A stretch of 64,000 nucleotides of DNA, taken from NCBI RefSeq assembly GCF_026151205.1, contig NC_087081.1, positions 1,989,246 through 2,053,245 of the forward strand, written 5' to 3'. The DNA is from Bolinopsis microptera. Its lineage: Eukaryota; Ctenophora; Tentaculata; Lobata; Bolinopsidae. How positions within the stretch are numbered: position 1 is the stretch's first letter; each line of letters starts with the position of its first letter. The position numbers and the translations under genes are program-made. Shown one piece after another: positions 1 through 11,130 of the stretch. The notes under the pieces were generated by a model. That model was not told the DNA's origin and did not search any database. It saw nothing but the letters and a program-made list of their open reading frames with translations.

Positions 1-386
1 TGTAGCTGGTACTGGTAGTATAACTCTTGTAGTAGCTGGTACTGGTAGTATAACTCTTGTTGTAGCTGGTACTGGTAGTATAACTCTTGTTGAGTCTGGT
101 ACTGGTAGTATAACTCTTGTTGTAGCTGGTACTGGTAGTATAACTCTTGTTGTAGCTGTTACTGGTAGTATAACTCTTGTTGTAGCTGGTACTGGTAGTA
201 TAACTCTTGTTGAGTCTGATACAGGTAGTATAACTCTTGTTGTAGCTGTTACTGGTAGTATAACTCTTGTTGTAGCTGATACTGGTAGTATAACTCTTGT
301 TGTAGCTGGTACAGGTAGTATAACTCTTGTTGAGTCTGGTACTGGTAGTATAACTCTTGCATTGTAGCTCGTACTGGTAGTATAAT
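1..386. repeat. 30-bp minisatellite, truncated by window edge
   Basis: About twelve head-to-tail copies of a 30-bp unit (core ACTGGTAGTATAACTCTTGT) run from base 1 and decay near 386. Copies differ mainly at the first ten bases (TGTAGCTGGT, TGAGTCTGGT, TGTAGCTGTT, TGTAGCTGAT). The array enters from the left, so its full length is unknown. No long ORF is associated with it. Confidence 0.95.
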
Positions 387-1150
387 TCATCTGATAGCGG
401 GCCTGCATCTCTGCAAATATATTCTTCTTTTAATTACTAAAGTACTGGTATATGAATCAGAAATAATAGAGGTCCTAACACTGACCCCTAGCTGCCAGCT
501 GGGGTACACCATACTCAACTCAACACTTATCCCATTTTTAGTTTGAAAACAAGTAACTTGGCTATCCACCAAATATCTTTGTTGGATCTGATTAACTAGA
601 TCACATAATTAGATACAAGTCTCTCACTGATCACTAGATTCCAGCTGACTTGTTTAGATAAGCGACTGCACGACCTATTTAACGTAATATTTATGATCAG
701 GATCAAAAGTCACTTCACACGTCTTGATCGTTAGCTATTTTTCGTGAAATCTTTTGTGATTCATAACGTGTTTTTAGCTCTTTAGCAAGCGATGAGGACT
801 GATTTCTCTCATTCACCATTTTAGAGATTTTTCCATTTAAAAAAACACACATTTTCTCTCACTACAGTAATTAGAAATTATCTTTGTATCTCCAACCTCG
901 TAGCCAGGCGAGGGGCTCTGGTCAGAGTCTAAAAAGTCGGAGCCTCCGGAAGATTGACGCATTTTGCCACATTATCCAGCATCCTGAGCACAGAAATAGC
1001 CGTGGAGGCATATAATAATCTTGCCCTTATAAACATGATATGTTCTCTTTTTGGGGAGGCGAAGCTATCGTAAAGGGAGGATTGGCCTGCCCTGCATCAT
1101 TGCTGGGCTTAAAGGACGTTTAGTTTCCCTCAGGGAGTAGCTGCTATATT
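387..1150. other. Gene-free stretch, nothing recognised
   Basis: Single-copy-looking AT-rich sequence. A small GC-richer patch near 893-1140 has no coding signature in either strand. I see no gene, RNA or clear repeat boundary here. Confidence 0.5.
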
Positions 1151-1560
1151 TATAGAACAGCTCACTATCAGTATAGCATAGTTTATACAGGGTGTTTCAT
1201 AAATAGTGTCCTGTTTTTGTATATATAGTTCGATTCCCGACTCTGTCACTAGCCGTGGGGTGAGCGTCGTCGACGCTCAGCTAAGGATCCTGAGTGGTCT
1301 ATGCAGCCCCCGGTCCACTCAGCCAAATACTCGAGAAATCGGGTGTGAGGGTTAAATGAGGAGCTGCCCATTGCAGCAAAGTCTCGGGCGAAGAAAGTAT
1401 GGTACACACTACCTTAACCGTCACTGGCCTAATGTATAATTGAATCCTTCGGCTTCCTGTAATTGGCTGGTTACACACTTGTGTAACAATGTGGCTGTTG
1501 GAATATCCGAAGTAAAATAAGTGTTGAGATAAAAAAATAGTGAGATAGTGGTGGCAAGTT
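1151..1560. repeat. SINE-like duplicated segment, copy 1
   Basis: About 410 bp that recurs nearly identically 674 bp downstream (1825-2234). It contains GTTCGATTCCC, which matches the core of an RNA polymerase III B box (GGTTCGANNCC). No convincing A box or tRNA cloverleaf was found. It carries no ORF and ends by running into the 106/108-bp satellite. It could be a tRNA-derived SINE or simply a unique insert duplicated along with the satellite. Confidence 0.55.
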
Positions 1561-4500
1561 AACCATACTCTATGTGGTCCTAGTACTAGCTAGTATCTAA
1601 TAGAACACATCACTATTAAGCTATTAGTTTAGCATAGTTTATATAGTGAGATAGTGGTTGCAAGTTAACCATACTCTATGTGGTCCTAGTACTAGCTAGT
1701 ATCTAGCAGAACAGCTCACTATTAAGCTATTAGTATAGCATAGTTTATATAGTGAGATAGTGGTGGCAAGTTAACCATACTCTATGTGGTCCTAGTACTA
1801 GCTAGTATCTAATAGAACTATAATTATAGAACAGCTCACTATCAGTATAGCATAGTTTATACAGGGTGTTTCATAAATAGTGTCCTGTTTTTGTATATAT
1901 AGTTCGATTCCCGACTCTGTCACTAGCCGTGGGGTGAGCGTCGTCGACGCTCAGCTAAGGATCCTGAGTGGTCTATGCAGCCCCCGGTCCACTCAGCCAA
2001 ATACTCGAGAAATCGGGTGTGAGGGTTAAATGAGGAGCTGCCCATTGCAGCAAAGTCTCGGGCGAAGAAAGTATGGTACACACTACCTTAACCGTCACTG
2101 GCCTAATGTATAATTGAATCCTTCGGCTTCCTGTAATTGGCTGGTTACACACTTGTGTAACAATGTGGCTGTTGGAATATCCGAAGTAAAATAAGTGTTG
2201 AGATAAAAAAATAGTGAGATAGTGGTGGCAAGTTAACCATACTCTATGTGGTCCTAGTACTAGCTAGTATCTAGCAGAACAGATCACTATTAAGCTATTA
2301 GTTTAGCATAGTTTATATAGTGAGATAGTGGTGGCAAGTTAACCATACTCTATGTGGTCCTAGTACTAGCTAGTATCTAATAGAACAGATCACTATTAAG
2401 CTATTAGTTTAGCATAGTTTATATAGTGAGATATAGTGGTGGCAAGTTAACCATACTCTATGTGGTCCTAGTACTAGCTAGTATCTAATAGAACAGATCA
2501 CTATTAAGCTATTAGTTTAGCATAGTTTATATAGTGAGATAGTGGTGGCAAGTTAACCATACTCTATGTGGTCCTAGTACTAGCTAGTATCTAATAGAAC
2601 AGATCACTATTAAGCTATTAGTTTAGCATAGTTTATATAGTGAGATAGTGGTGGCAAGTTAACCATACTCTATGTGGTCCTAGTACTAGCTAGTATCTAA
2701 TATAACAGATCACTATTAAGCTATTAGTTTAGCATAGTTTATATAGTGAGATATAGTGGTGGCAAGTTAACCATACTCTATGTGGTCCTAGTACTAGCTA
2801 GTATCTAGTAGAACAGATCACTATTAAGCTATTAGTTTAGCATAGTTTATATAGTGAGATAGTGGTGGCAAGTTAACCATACTCTATGTGGTCCTAGTAC
2901 TAGCTAGTATCTAGCAGAACAGATCACTATTAAGCTATTAGTTTAGCATAGTTTATACAGTGAGATAGTGGTGGCAAGTTAACCATACTCTATGTGGTCC
3001 TAGTACTAGCTAGTATCTAATAGAACAGATCACTATTAAGCTATTAGTTTAGCATAGTTTATATAGTGAGATATAGTGCTGGCAAGTTAACCATACTCTA
3101 TGTGGTCCTAGTACTAGCTAGTATCTAATAGAACAGATCACTATTAAGCTATTAGTTTAGCATAGTTTATATAGTGAGATATAGTGGTGGCAAGTTAACC
3201 ATACTCTATGTGGTCCTAGTACTAGCTAGTATCTAATAGAACAGCTCACTATTAAGCTATTAGTTTAGCATAGTTTATATAGTGAGATATAGTGGTGGCA
3301 AGTTAACCATACTCTATGTGGTCCTAGTACTAGCTAGTATCTAATAGAACAGATCACTATTAAGCTATTAGTTTAGCATAGTTTATATAGTGAGATAGTG
3401 GTGGCAAGTTAACCATACTCTATGTGGTCCTAGTACTAGCTAGTATCTAATAGAACAGCTCACTATTAAGCTATTAGTTTAGCATAGTTTATATAGTGAG
3501 ATATAGTGGTGGCAAGTTAACCATACTCTATGTGGTCCTAGTACTAGCTAGTATCTAATAGAACAGCTCACTATTAAGCTATTAGTTTAGCATAGTTTAT
3601 ATAGTGAGATATAGTGGTGGCAAGTTAACCATACTCTATGTGGTCCTAGTACTAGCTAGTATCTAATAGAACAGCTCACTATTAAGCTATTAGTTTAGCA
3701 TAGTTTATATAGTGAGATATAGTGGTGGCAAGTTAACCATACTCTATGTGGTCCTAGTACTAGCTAGTATCTAATAGAACAGATCACTATTAAGCTATTA
3801 GTTTAGCATAGTTTATATAGTGAGATAGTGGTGGCAAGTTAACCATACTCTATGTGGTCCTAGTACTAGCTAGTATCTAATAGAACAGATCACTATTAAG
3901 CTATTAGTTTAGCATAGTTTATATAGTGAGATATAGTGGTGGCAAGTTAACCATACTCTATGTGGTCCTAGTACTAGCTAGTATCTAGTAGAACAGATCA
4001 CTATTAGTTTAGCATAGTTTATATAGTGGTGGCAAGTTAACCATACTCTATGTGGTCCTAGTACTAGCTAGTATCTAGCAGAACAGATCACTATTAAGCT
4101 ATTAGTTTAGCATAGTTTATATAGTGAGATATAGTGGTGGCAAGTTAACCATACTCTATGTGGTCCTAGTACTAGCTAGTATCTAGCAGAACAGATCACT
4201 ATTAAGCTATTAGTTTAGCATAGTTTATATAGTGAGATAGTGGTGGCAAGTTAACCATACTCTATGTGGTCCTAGTACTAGCTAGTATTATAGAACAGAT
4301 CACTATTAAGCTATTAGTATAGCATAGTTTAAATAGTGAGATATAGTGGTGGCAAGTTAACCATACTCTATGTGGTCCTAGTACTAGCTAGTATCTAATA
4401 GAACAGCTCACTATTAAGCTATTAGTTTAGCATAGTTTATATAGTGAGATAGTGGTGGCAAGTTAACCATACTCTATGTGGTCCTAGTACTAGCTAGTAT

Positions 4501-6978
4501 CTAATAGAACAGATCACTATTAAGCTATTAGTTTAGCATAGTTTATATAGTGAGATATAGTGGTGGCAAGTTAACCATACTCTATGTGGTCCTAGTACTA
4601 GCTAGTATCTAATAGAACAGCTCACTATTAAGCTATTAGTTTAGCATAGTTTATATAGTGAGATAGTGGTGGCAAGTTAACCATACTCTATGTGGTCCTA
4701 GTACTAGCTAGTATCTAATAGAACAGATCACTATTAAGCTATTAGTTTAGCATAGTTTATATAGTGAGATATAGTGGTGGCAAGTTAACCATACTCTATG
4801 TGGTCCTAGTACTAGCTAGTATCTAATAGAACAGCTCACTATTAAGCTATTAGTTTAGCATAGTTTATATAGTGAGATATAGTGGTGGCAAGTTAACCAT
4901 ACTCTATGTGGTCCTAGTACTAGCTAGTATCTAATAGAACAGATCACTATTAAGCTATTAGTTTAGCATAGTTTATATAGTGAGATATAGTGGTGGCAAG
5001 TTAACCATACTCTATGTGGTCCTAGTACTAGCTAGTATCTAATAGAACAGCTCACTATTAAGCTATTAGTTTAGCATAGTTTATATAGTGAGATAGTGGT
5101 GGCAAGTTAACCATACTCTATGTGGTCCTAGTACTAGCTAGTATCTAATAGAACAGATCACTATTAAGCTATTAGTTTAGCATAGTTTATATAGTGAGAT
5201 AGTGGTGGCAAGTTAACCATACTCTATGTGGTCCTAGTACTAGCTAGTATCTAATAGAACAGCTCACTATTAAGCTATTAGTTTAGCATAGTTTATATAG
5301 TGAGATAGTGGTGGCAAGTTAACCATACTCTATGTGGTCCTAGTACTAGCTAGTATCTAATAGAACAGATCACTATTAAGCTATTAGTTTAGCATAGTTT
5401 ATATAGTGAGATATAGTGGTGGCAAGTTAACCATACTCTATGTGGTCCTAGTACTAGCTAGTATCTAATAGAACAGCTCACTATTAAGCTATTAGTTTAG
5501 CATAGTTTATATAGTGAGATATAGTGGTGGCAAGTTAACCATACTCTATGTGGTCCTAGTACTAGCTAGTATCTAATAGAACAGATCACTATTAAGCTAT
5601 TAGTTTAGCATAGTTTATATAGTGAGATATAGTGGTGGCAAGTTAACCATACTCTATGTGGTCCTAGTACTAGCTAGTATCTAATAGAACAGCTCACTAT
5701 TAAGCTATTAGTTTAGCATAGTTTATATAGTGAGATATAGTGGTGGCAAGTTAACCATACTCTATGTGGTCCTAGTACTAGCTAGTATCTAATAGAACAG
5801 CTCACTATTAAGCTATTAGTTTAGCATAGTTTATATAGTGAGATAGTGGTGGCAAGTTAACCATACTCTATGTGGTCCTAGTACTAGCTAGTATCTAATA
5901 GAACAGATCACTATTAAGCTATTAGTTTAGCATAGTTTATATAGTGAGATATAGTGGTGGCAAGTTAACCATACTCTATGTGGTCCTAGTACTAGCTAGT
6001 ATCTAATAGAACAGCTCACTATTAAGCTATTAGTTTAGCATAGTTTATATAGTGAGATAGTGGTGGCAAGTTAACCATACTCTATGTGGTCCTAGTACTA
6101 GCTAGTATCTAATAGAACAGATCACTATTAAGCTATTAGTTTAGCATAGTTTATATAGTGAGATATAGTGGTGGCAAGTTAACCATACTCTATGTGGTCT
6201 AGTACTAGCTAGTATCTAATAGAACAGCTCACTATTAAGCTATTAGTTTAGCATAGTTTATATAGTGAGATAGTGGTGGCAAGTTAACCATACTCTATGT
6301 GGTCCTAGTACTAGCTAGTATCTAATAGAACAGCTCACTATTAAGCTATTAGTTTAGCATAGTTTATATAGTGAGATAGTGGTGGCAAGTTAACCATACT
6401 CTATGTGGTCCTAGTACTAGCTAGTATCTAATAGAACAGATCACTATTAAGCTATTAGTTTAGCATAGTTTATATAGTGAGATATAGTGGTGGCAAGTTA
6501 ACCATACTCTATGTGGTCCTAGTACTAGCTAGTATCTAGCAGAACTATAACTATTAAGCTATTAGTTTAGCATAGTTTATATAGTGAGATATAGTGGTGG
6601 CAAGTTAACCATACTCTATGTGGTCCTACTACTAGCTAGTATCTAGCAGAACAGATCACTATTAAGCTATTAGTTTAGCATAGTTTATATAGTGAGATAT
6701 AGTGGTGGCAAGTTGACCATACTCTATGTGGTCCTAGTACTAGCTAGTATCTAGCAGAACTATAACTATTAAGCTATTAGTTTAGCATAGTTTATATAGT
6801 GAGATATAGTGGTGGCAAGTTAACCATACTCTATGTGGTCCTACTACTAGCTAGTATCTAGCAGAACAGATCACTATTAAGCTATTAGTTTAGCATAGTG
6901 AATATAGTGAGATATAGTGGTGGCAAGTTGACCATACTCTATGTGGTCCTAGTACTAGCTAGTATCTAGCAGAACTAT
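1538..6978. repeat. 106/108-bp tandem satellite, about 48 copies
   Basis: Each unit runs TAGTGAGATA(TA)GTGGTGGC, then GTTAACCATACTCTATGTGG, TCCTAGTACTAGCTAGTATC, TAATAGAACAG(A/C)TCAC and TATTAAGCTATTAGTTTAGC. Optional TA gives 106- or 108-bp forms, and an A/C switch gives GATCAC or GCTCAC forms. The two switches often alternate between neighbours (about 4400-5200 and 5880-6160). The distal end, 6480-6900, is organised as an approximately 210-bp dimer repeated twice (markers AACTATAACTATT, CTACTACTAG, GTTGACC). The unit core CTAGTACTAGCTAGTA holds overlapping palindromes. No frame is open through the unit. Confidence 0.95.
1825..2234. repeat. SINE-like duplicated segment, copy 2
   Basis: Near-identical second copy of 1151-1560, again entered from TATAGAACAGCTCACTATCA and left into TAGTGAGATAGTGG. 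The copies sit at the 5' edge of the satellite with about three satellite units between them, so satellite and insert were probably duplicated together. Confidence 0.6.
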
Positions 6979-7053
6979 GGTACAATTACACACGAAATGT
7001 ATTCTAACGCTCAATCTGCTACAAGTATAGACGTTTATATGTGACGCGTTGAA

Positions 7054-7340
7054 ATGTGCACTGTAGGGGCACATTGTGCAGATGACAGCAGATTTTGTAT
7101 GGCTGATTCTAGGCTCGTGCGCTCTAACCGAACGGTTATGTTTGCCATGGTCGTTAACAATGATATTCGTCTGCTTTTTAGAAAGAGAAAGTCTTATGTT
7201 TATTTATCATTTTACCAGTGTTTTTATAAATCATAACTTTTTGGGGCTTATCATTGTTAGCTTAGTCTTCGCAGTTTGTTAATCGAACATTCATAATATT
7301 TGAATTCCGTTATGTTTTATCTTTGACAACAACCGAACTT
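7054..7340. repeat. Dispersed repeat, copy A
   Basis: Shares blocks with 7650-7990 and, more weakly, 10893-11130: GCCATG(A/G)TCGTTAA, TTTAGAAAGAGAAAGT, TTTACCAGTGTTTTTATAAA, GCTTATCATTGTTAGCTTAG and CGCAGTTTGTTAATCGAAC. Short ORFs in it do not match between copies, so it is a non-coding interspersed repeat of unknown class. Confidence 0.6.
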
Positions 7341-7649
7341 AGTGCAGTAATACGTCAGTATTCCTGTTTCTGTTGATTAATGAGGTCGGATCGTCATATT
7401 CTTACAGCGTTCGATGTCTGTGTGAAGGTAAAATGGTGACATCCTCTGGATCAGTCAGTAGTCCCATTATATAGTATTGCTGTACAACTACTAGTACTAC
7501 AGTTTCTGTTAATTCTAGTAAACCGGTCTTGCAGATGCAGTAACAGTGCGTTATCAAAAGTGAAGTGACAAGTTGGGCGTACTGCCTAACCATACTGAAT
7601 ACTGATGTCTTTGACATCTGCAGGTGACAGCAGCTTTTATATAGCTGAT

Positions 7650-7990
7650 TTTGGGCCAGACTGTACTTATTTGCCATGATCGTTAATCTTAGACGTTTAT
7701 CTTTTGAAATGTGCAGATAAGCAGCTGATTTTATACAGCTGATTCTAGGATCGTGCACCCTAACAGAGGGTTGTTGAGTGCCATGATCGTTAATGACAAT
7801 AGTTATCTCCTTTTTGAGAAAGAGAAAGTTTTCTGTTTATTTATCATTTTAATTTTTACCAGTGTTTTTATAAATTATATCTTTGTGGAGCTTATCATTG
7901 TTAGCTTAGTCTTCGCAGTTTGTTAATCGAACGTTCATAATATTTAAATTTAGTTATACAGTTATAGTTTATCTTTGACAGCAAGCAAAC
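7650..7990. repeat. Dispersed repeat, copy B
   Basis: Second copy of the family seen at 7054-7340, in the same orientation and with small indels. Both copies are preceded by a CAGCTGATTTT-type motif and followed by T-rich sequence. The two lie about 0.6 kb apart as a loose direct repeat. Confidence 0.6.
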
Positions 7991-8248
7991 TTACTGCAGT
8001 ATAGTACTGCAGTAGTAGTAGTGATGGTAGTGTTTCTGTTAATTCTATAGTACACCGGTATTGCAAATGTACTGATGTGTACGAAGGTAACAGGTGATAT
8101 TATGACAGGTCTTGCTACCCGAGAGGAATCTTCGAGAGCACGTACGGTACATTGTTGGAAACGATCCTTTCCTATGGATACGTGAGCATAAAATCAATAA
8201 AACCAATCGTAAGTTTCCAAGATCGTCAATAAATTTATCGACTTACTT

Positions 8249-8637
8249 TTACTTTGGGCGATGCTCGATCGAAATCTCCTCCACTCTACGTCTCCAGATG
8301 GTTCTGTCGCACATAACTGTTCGGAGATCTTCTACCCGCAACCCTGTGTCCCTGGCTACGGTGTCAAGAAAAGAGAGTGGTCTCCTCCCACGCCTGAACT
8401 GTGGCAGCCGCCAAGGAAGGATGGTAGAGATGACCTGGTCTGAAGCTCTCATGCAATGCCCAGCAAATCTGGCACGTCTCTGTGCAACGATGGTGGAGAT
8501 GGAAGGGAGGTCACCATAGATTTGCTTTAGGGTTGGATGCTTCTTCCATGAAAGATTCCTGGCTTTCATTAGGAGCCTGGTGTAGCACCCGTCGAGACGC
8601 TTCTCAAACTGCTTGTTCAAGGTCCAGGTTTATCGAC
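8249..8637 (-). pseudogene. Non-LTR retrotransposon ORF2, C-terminal fragment
   Basis: About 125 residues read without a stop. The order is typical of the extreme C-terminus of endonuclease/reverse-transcriptase proteins of animal non-LTR elements: a TWTLNKQFEKRLDGCYTRLL segment, then RRARFAGHCMRASDQVIS, then GRRPLSFLDTV, and finally LRTVMCDRTIWRRRVE. The endonuclease, the polymerase with its YxDD motif and the thumb are all absent, so this is a 5'-truncated dead copy, as expected of incomplete target-primed reverse transcription. Overlapping plus-strand ORFs are antisense shadows. The family assignment rests on recalled motif resemblance; the exact clade is not determined. Confidence 0.8.
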
Positions 8638-8824
8638 AATAAAGAGATATGATTTCAAATCCGGTTTCACATTGTATAGGCCAAGTTTTATATCCTTCGA
8701 GCCACAAACGTGACAAAGGGACACTCTGTTTAGCCAGGACTTAAGTTGGGGATGATATTGAAAACTGCCAAATAAAAGAATCGATATTAACAGTTAAGGA
8801 GTTAAGTTACAATCAAATTATGTG

Positions 8825-8892
8825 TTACTGGCTGCGCTCAGCCTGTCATTCCGCCAAATATTTATTGTTTATGAACATTACAGCCCAGGTAA
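8825..8892 (-). mobile_element. TTAC..GTAA mini-element, diverged copy
   Basis: A 68-bp member of a roughly 80-bp family with at least nine copies in this window. The consensus order is TTACTGGGCCGCGCTCAGCC, TGTCATTCCGCCAAATCTTT, TGTTTATGAACATAATAGCC, TGGGGTCCCCAGGTAA. Both ends begin TTAC(C)TGGG when read inward, an imperfect terminal inverted repeat. There is no coding capacity. This copy has lost part of the GGGGTCCCC end. Confidence 0.6.
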
Positions 8893-9215
8893 ATTATGTG
8901 CGGCTAAGTTATTAATTTAACCGTGGTGAATTTTACAAATAAAATACAGGAATAATCCGGATAGAATGGTTAAAGGATTAAGATAAGGAGCAAATCATTA
9001 AAATTTTTCCTGAACTAATTTCAACAGAGCGATAAATAATCAAAAGTAAGAGCTTTTGGGCAACTTTTCGAACAGTGTTACGAAATAACGATAAACTAGG
9101 TAATAAATAAGTTATCAACCAAGTCGTTTCCTTGAGAAATGAAACACACGTATGCTTAAAAAGAAGACGATAAGGGTAATTCTAACATATTATTATTAGA
9201 TAACTTATATTATAC

Positions 9216-9240
9216 GAAACGAAACGAAACGAAACGAAAC
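9216..9240. repeat. (GAAAC)5 microsatellite
   Basis: Five perfect GAAAC pentamers. Confidence 0.9.
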
Positions 9241-9594
9241 ACAATATTTACTACCCCGCTCGTATGCGACAAAGATATTGCATAAAATATACCTAAATAA
9301 TTTACACAATACGGTGCCCATGTCTGAGCGGCTCTCCACAAAAACTTTCTCTCCTCCTCAGAGCAGAAGGTTTTTTTAAAAAATATATAAACTGGGATCT
9401 CATAAAAATTTAAGAACCAATGTACTTTATTTGACAATAAAAGATAAAAATTGTGTCACACATAAGGTTTATAAACTACCAAGACGTGCGCCGAGTTAGA
9501 CTTGTCGACGGTCTTATATAATTAGAGCAAACAATTTACGAGTATCACCCGTTAAGTCACACACAAGAAAAACTTCATGATTATGCATCGTTCA

Positions 9595-10467
9595 CTATGA
9601 TATCTTGTCCTCACAACAAATAATACCACTTCTGATATAATATCGTCTCTTCAAATCCTTCTTTGCCTTCTCTTTCATCTCCAAGACGAGCAGATGATGT
9701 CTGGCTTGCTCTTCAGGTGACCGATCTGGTGAAATGAACACAGTTTTGTGGTGCTCACTCAGTTTCAGGTTTTTCGATTTTGATAAAATCTGATGTACAG
9801 TATTCGAATTTGATAACAAAATTTTGACAGGTCTGGTCTTGTCAGCTGATTTCCTTCTAATCCTTACAGCTTCGAAGTGTGGTTTCACTTCAATCTGTTC
9901 AAACAGTTCGTCTACTTTGTCTGATAGTTTCTCTTCATCTGTCTCCTTTAAACCAAAAATGAGAACATTCCTGCTGCGATCCTCTTCTGACACAGCCTTC
10001 TGCACAACTTTTTTCAGGCTCTCCTCCGTTATTGTACTGTTCGGCGAGGCTTTTAACACAGCTTGACTGTATGACTTGATCTCAGCTTGAACAGTGTCCT
10101 GAACAGCCGATTTTACGGTGGTCTGAACTAATTCCAACTGATTGGCGTTGGCTTCAAGAAGTTCCCTCTGCAGTTTGATAACCGACTCTTGTGATCGGAT
10201 GAGAGAACTCTTCAATTCCTCAACATCTTTCATTGCATTCAGAGTTTCTCCGACGACAGAATTCAACTGATAGTACATATTATACATCAAATTTGATAAA
10301 ACCTTCTTGACTGGCTTTTCAAACTTTTCAACTGAAAACTTTGTTCTATTTTCACAGTTCGTGGCTTCTGCAATATTCGAAATTAAAGCGTCGAAATCCT
10401 CATTCGCTTCGTTGAAAAATGTAGAGTGTCCTGATAAACGCTGCAGTAAATCTGTGTCCTTCATCAT
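9595..10467 (-). CDS. LINE-type retrotransposon ORF1 protein, 290 aa
   Basis: An uninterrupted 290-residue frame begins MMKDTDLLQ and ends CCEDKIS. Residues about 75-130 are heptad-like and charged (ESVIKLQRELLEANANQLEL), consistent with a coiled coil. Around residue 165, EEDRSRNVLIFGLKE opens an RRM-like nucleic-acid-binding region of the kind found in ORF1 of CR1/L2/jockey-like elements. A basic C-terminal part (RIRRKSADKTRPVKI, HHLLVLEMKEKAKKDLKRRY) follows. In these elements ORF1 coats the element RNA and acts as a chaperone. No ORF2 follows on the minus strand; the RT fragment at 8249 is C-terminal only and may belong to another element. Start chosen at the first of two Met codons. Either a recent 3'-truncated copy or a preserved ORF1 remnant. 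Confidence 0.8.
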   Translation of the reverse strand: MMKDTDLLQRLSGHSTFFNEANEDFDALISNIAEATNCENRTKFSVEKFEKPVKKVLSNLMYNMYYQLNSVVGETLNAMKDVEELKSSLIRSQESVIKLQRELLEANANQLELVQTTVKSAVQDTVQAEIKSYSQAVLKASPNSTITEESLKKVVQKAVSEEDRSRNVLIFGLKETDEEKLSDKVDELFEQIEVKPHFEAVRIRRKSADKTRPVKILLSNSNTVHQILSKSKNLKLSEHHKTVFISPDRSPEEQARHHLLVLEMKEKAKKDLKRRYYIRSGIICCEDKIS

Positions 10468-10880
10468 GTACTTAAGTTGTATTACAAGGCTACACGGTGG
10501 TCGCAGTGCAATTAAACGATTTTACTGATAAGAGAGCAACTGATTATCAACACACAAGCTAAAAGGATAGAATACAGAATATAAGATAAATAATATAATG
10601 TAATATGATGTAAATATGGGGGATGATGTAATATGGGGGATGATGATTAAGCCTAAGGTGGCATACACCCTTTCCATACCATAGAAATGTTGTTTGAGGA
10701 TCCACATCTTTTTGATTGACCATTTCCTGGTCAAAGTGCATTTTTCGGAAAAGTACAATTTGTTTTAACCAAAATGTCCCTCAAGGAACATCGGATTTGT
10801 TTGTAATCAGTATGGCTTTAACGAAGCTTGAAAGAACACTCGTTTTTTTGTCTTTGACCATCTGACACAACCAAACAGAA
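10468..10880. other. Gene-free stretch
   Basis: AT-rich sequence with a short GGGGGATGATG direct repeat around 10618-10642. Nothing coding is supported. Confidence 0.45.
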
Positions 10881-10930
10881 CGATGTTGATTACCATGATC
10901 GTTAATTAACTATCATGGTAATCAACATCG
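10881..10930. repeat. Perfect hairpin, 19-bp arms
   Basis: CGATGTTGATTACCATGAT (10881-10899) is exactly complementary to 10912-10930 across a 12-nt loop. It lies at the upstream edge of copy C of the dispersed repeat family. Confidence 0.85.
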
Positions 10931-11130
10931 TTATTAATAATAGTTAATAAAAGTCATCTCCTTTTTAGAAAGACAAAGTTTTTTTGTTTATTTACAAGTT
11001 TACCAATGTTTTTATATTTTTATTAATGAAACATTAGCGGAGTTTATCATGGTAAACGTTTATAGCATCTAAATTCTGTAATATTGTATTTGTGACAGCA
11101 GTAATAGTCGTGTAATAAACTGGCCTTACA
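10893..11130. repeat. Dispersed repeat, copy C (diverged)
   Basis: Shares CATGATCGTTAA, CTCCTTTTTAGAAAGA, TTTACCAATGTTTTTATA and GGAGTTTATCAT with the copies at 7054 and 7650, in the same orientation, but with more substitutions and indels. Confidence 0.45.

Larger units (their letters stand above)
8638..9594. other. Gene-free stretch
   Basis: AT-rich sequence containing one TTAC..GTAA mini-element (8825-8892) and a GAAAC pentamer run (9216-9240). No coding or RNA gene is visible. Confidence 0.5.

Noticed and set aside
1219-1250. Possible tRNA gene (GTTCGATTCCC)
   Set aside because: Only the B-box core is present; no cloverleaf or acceptor-stem pairing could be drawn.
1538-6978. Regular repeat that could be mistaken for a CRISPR array
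   Set aside because: There are no unique spacers; the whole 106/108-bp unit is repeated, and the context is eukaryotic.
8112-8519. 135-aa plus-strand ORF
   Set aside because: Antisense shadow of the reverse-transcriptase C-terminal fragment on the minus strand.
9824-10528. Plus-strand ORFs of 73-80 aa
   Set aside because: Antisense shadows of the LINE ORF1.
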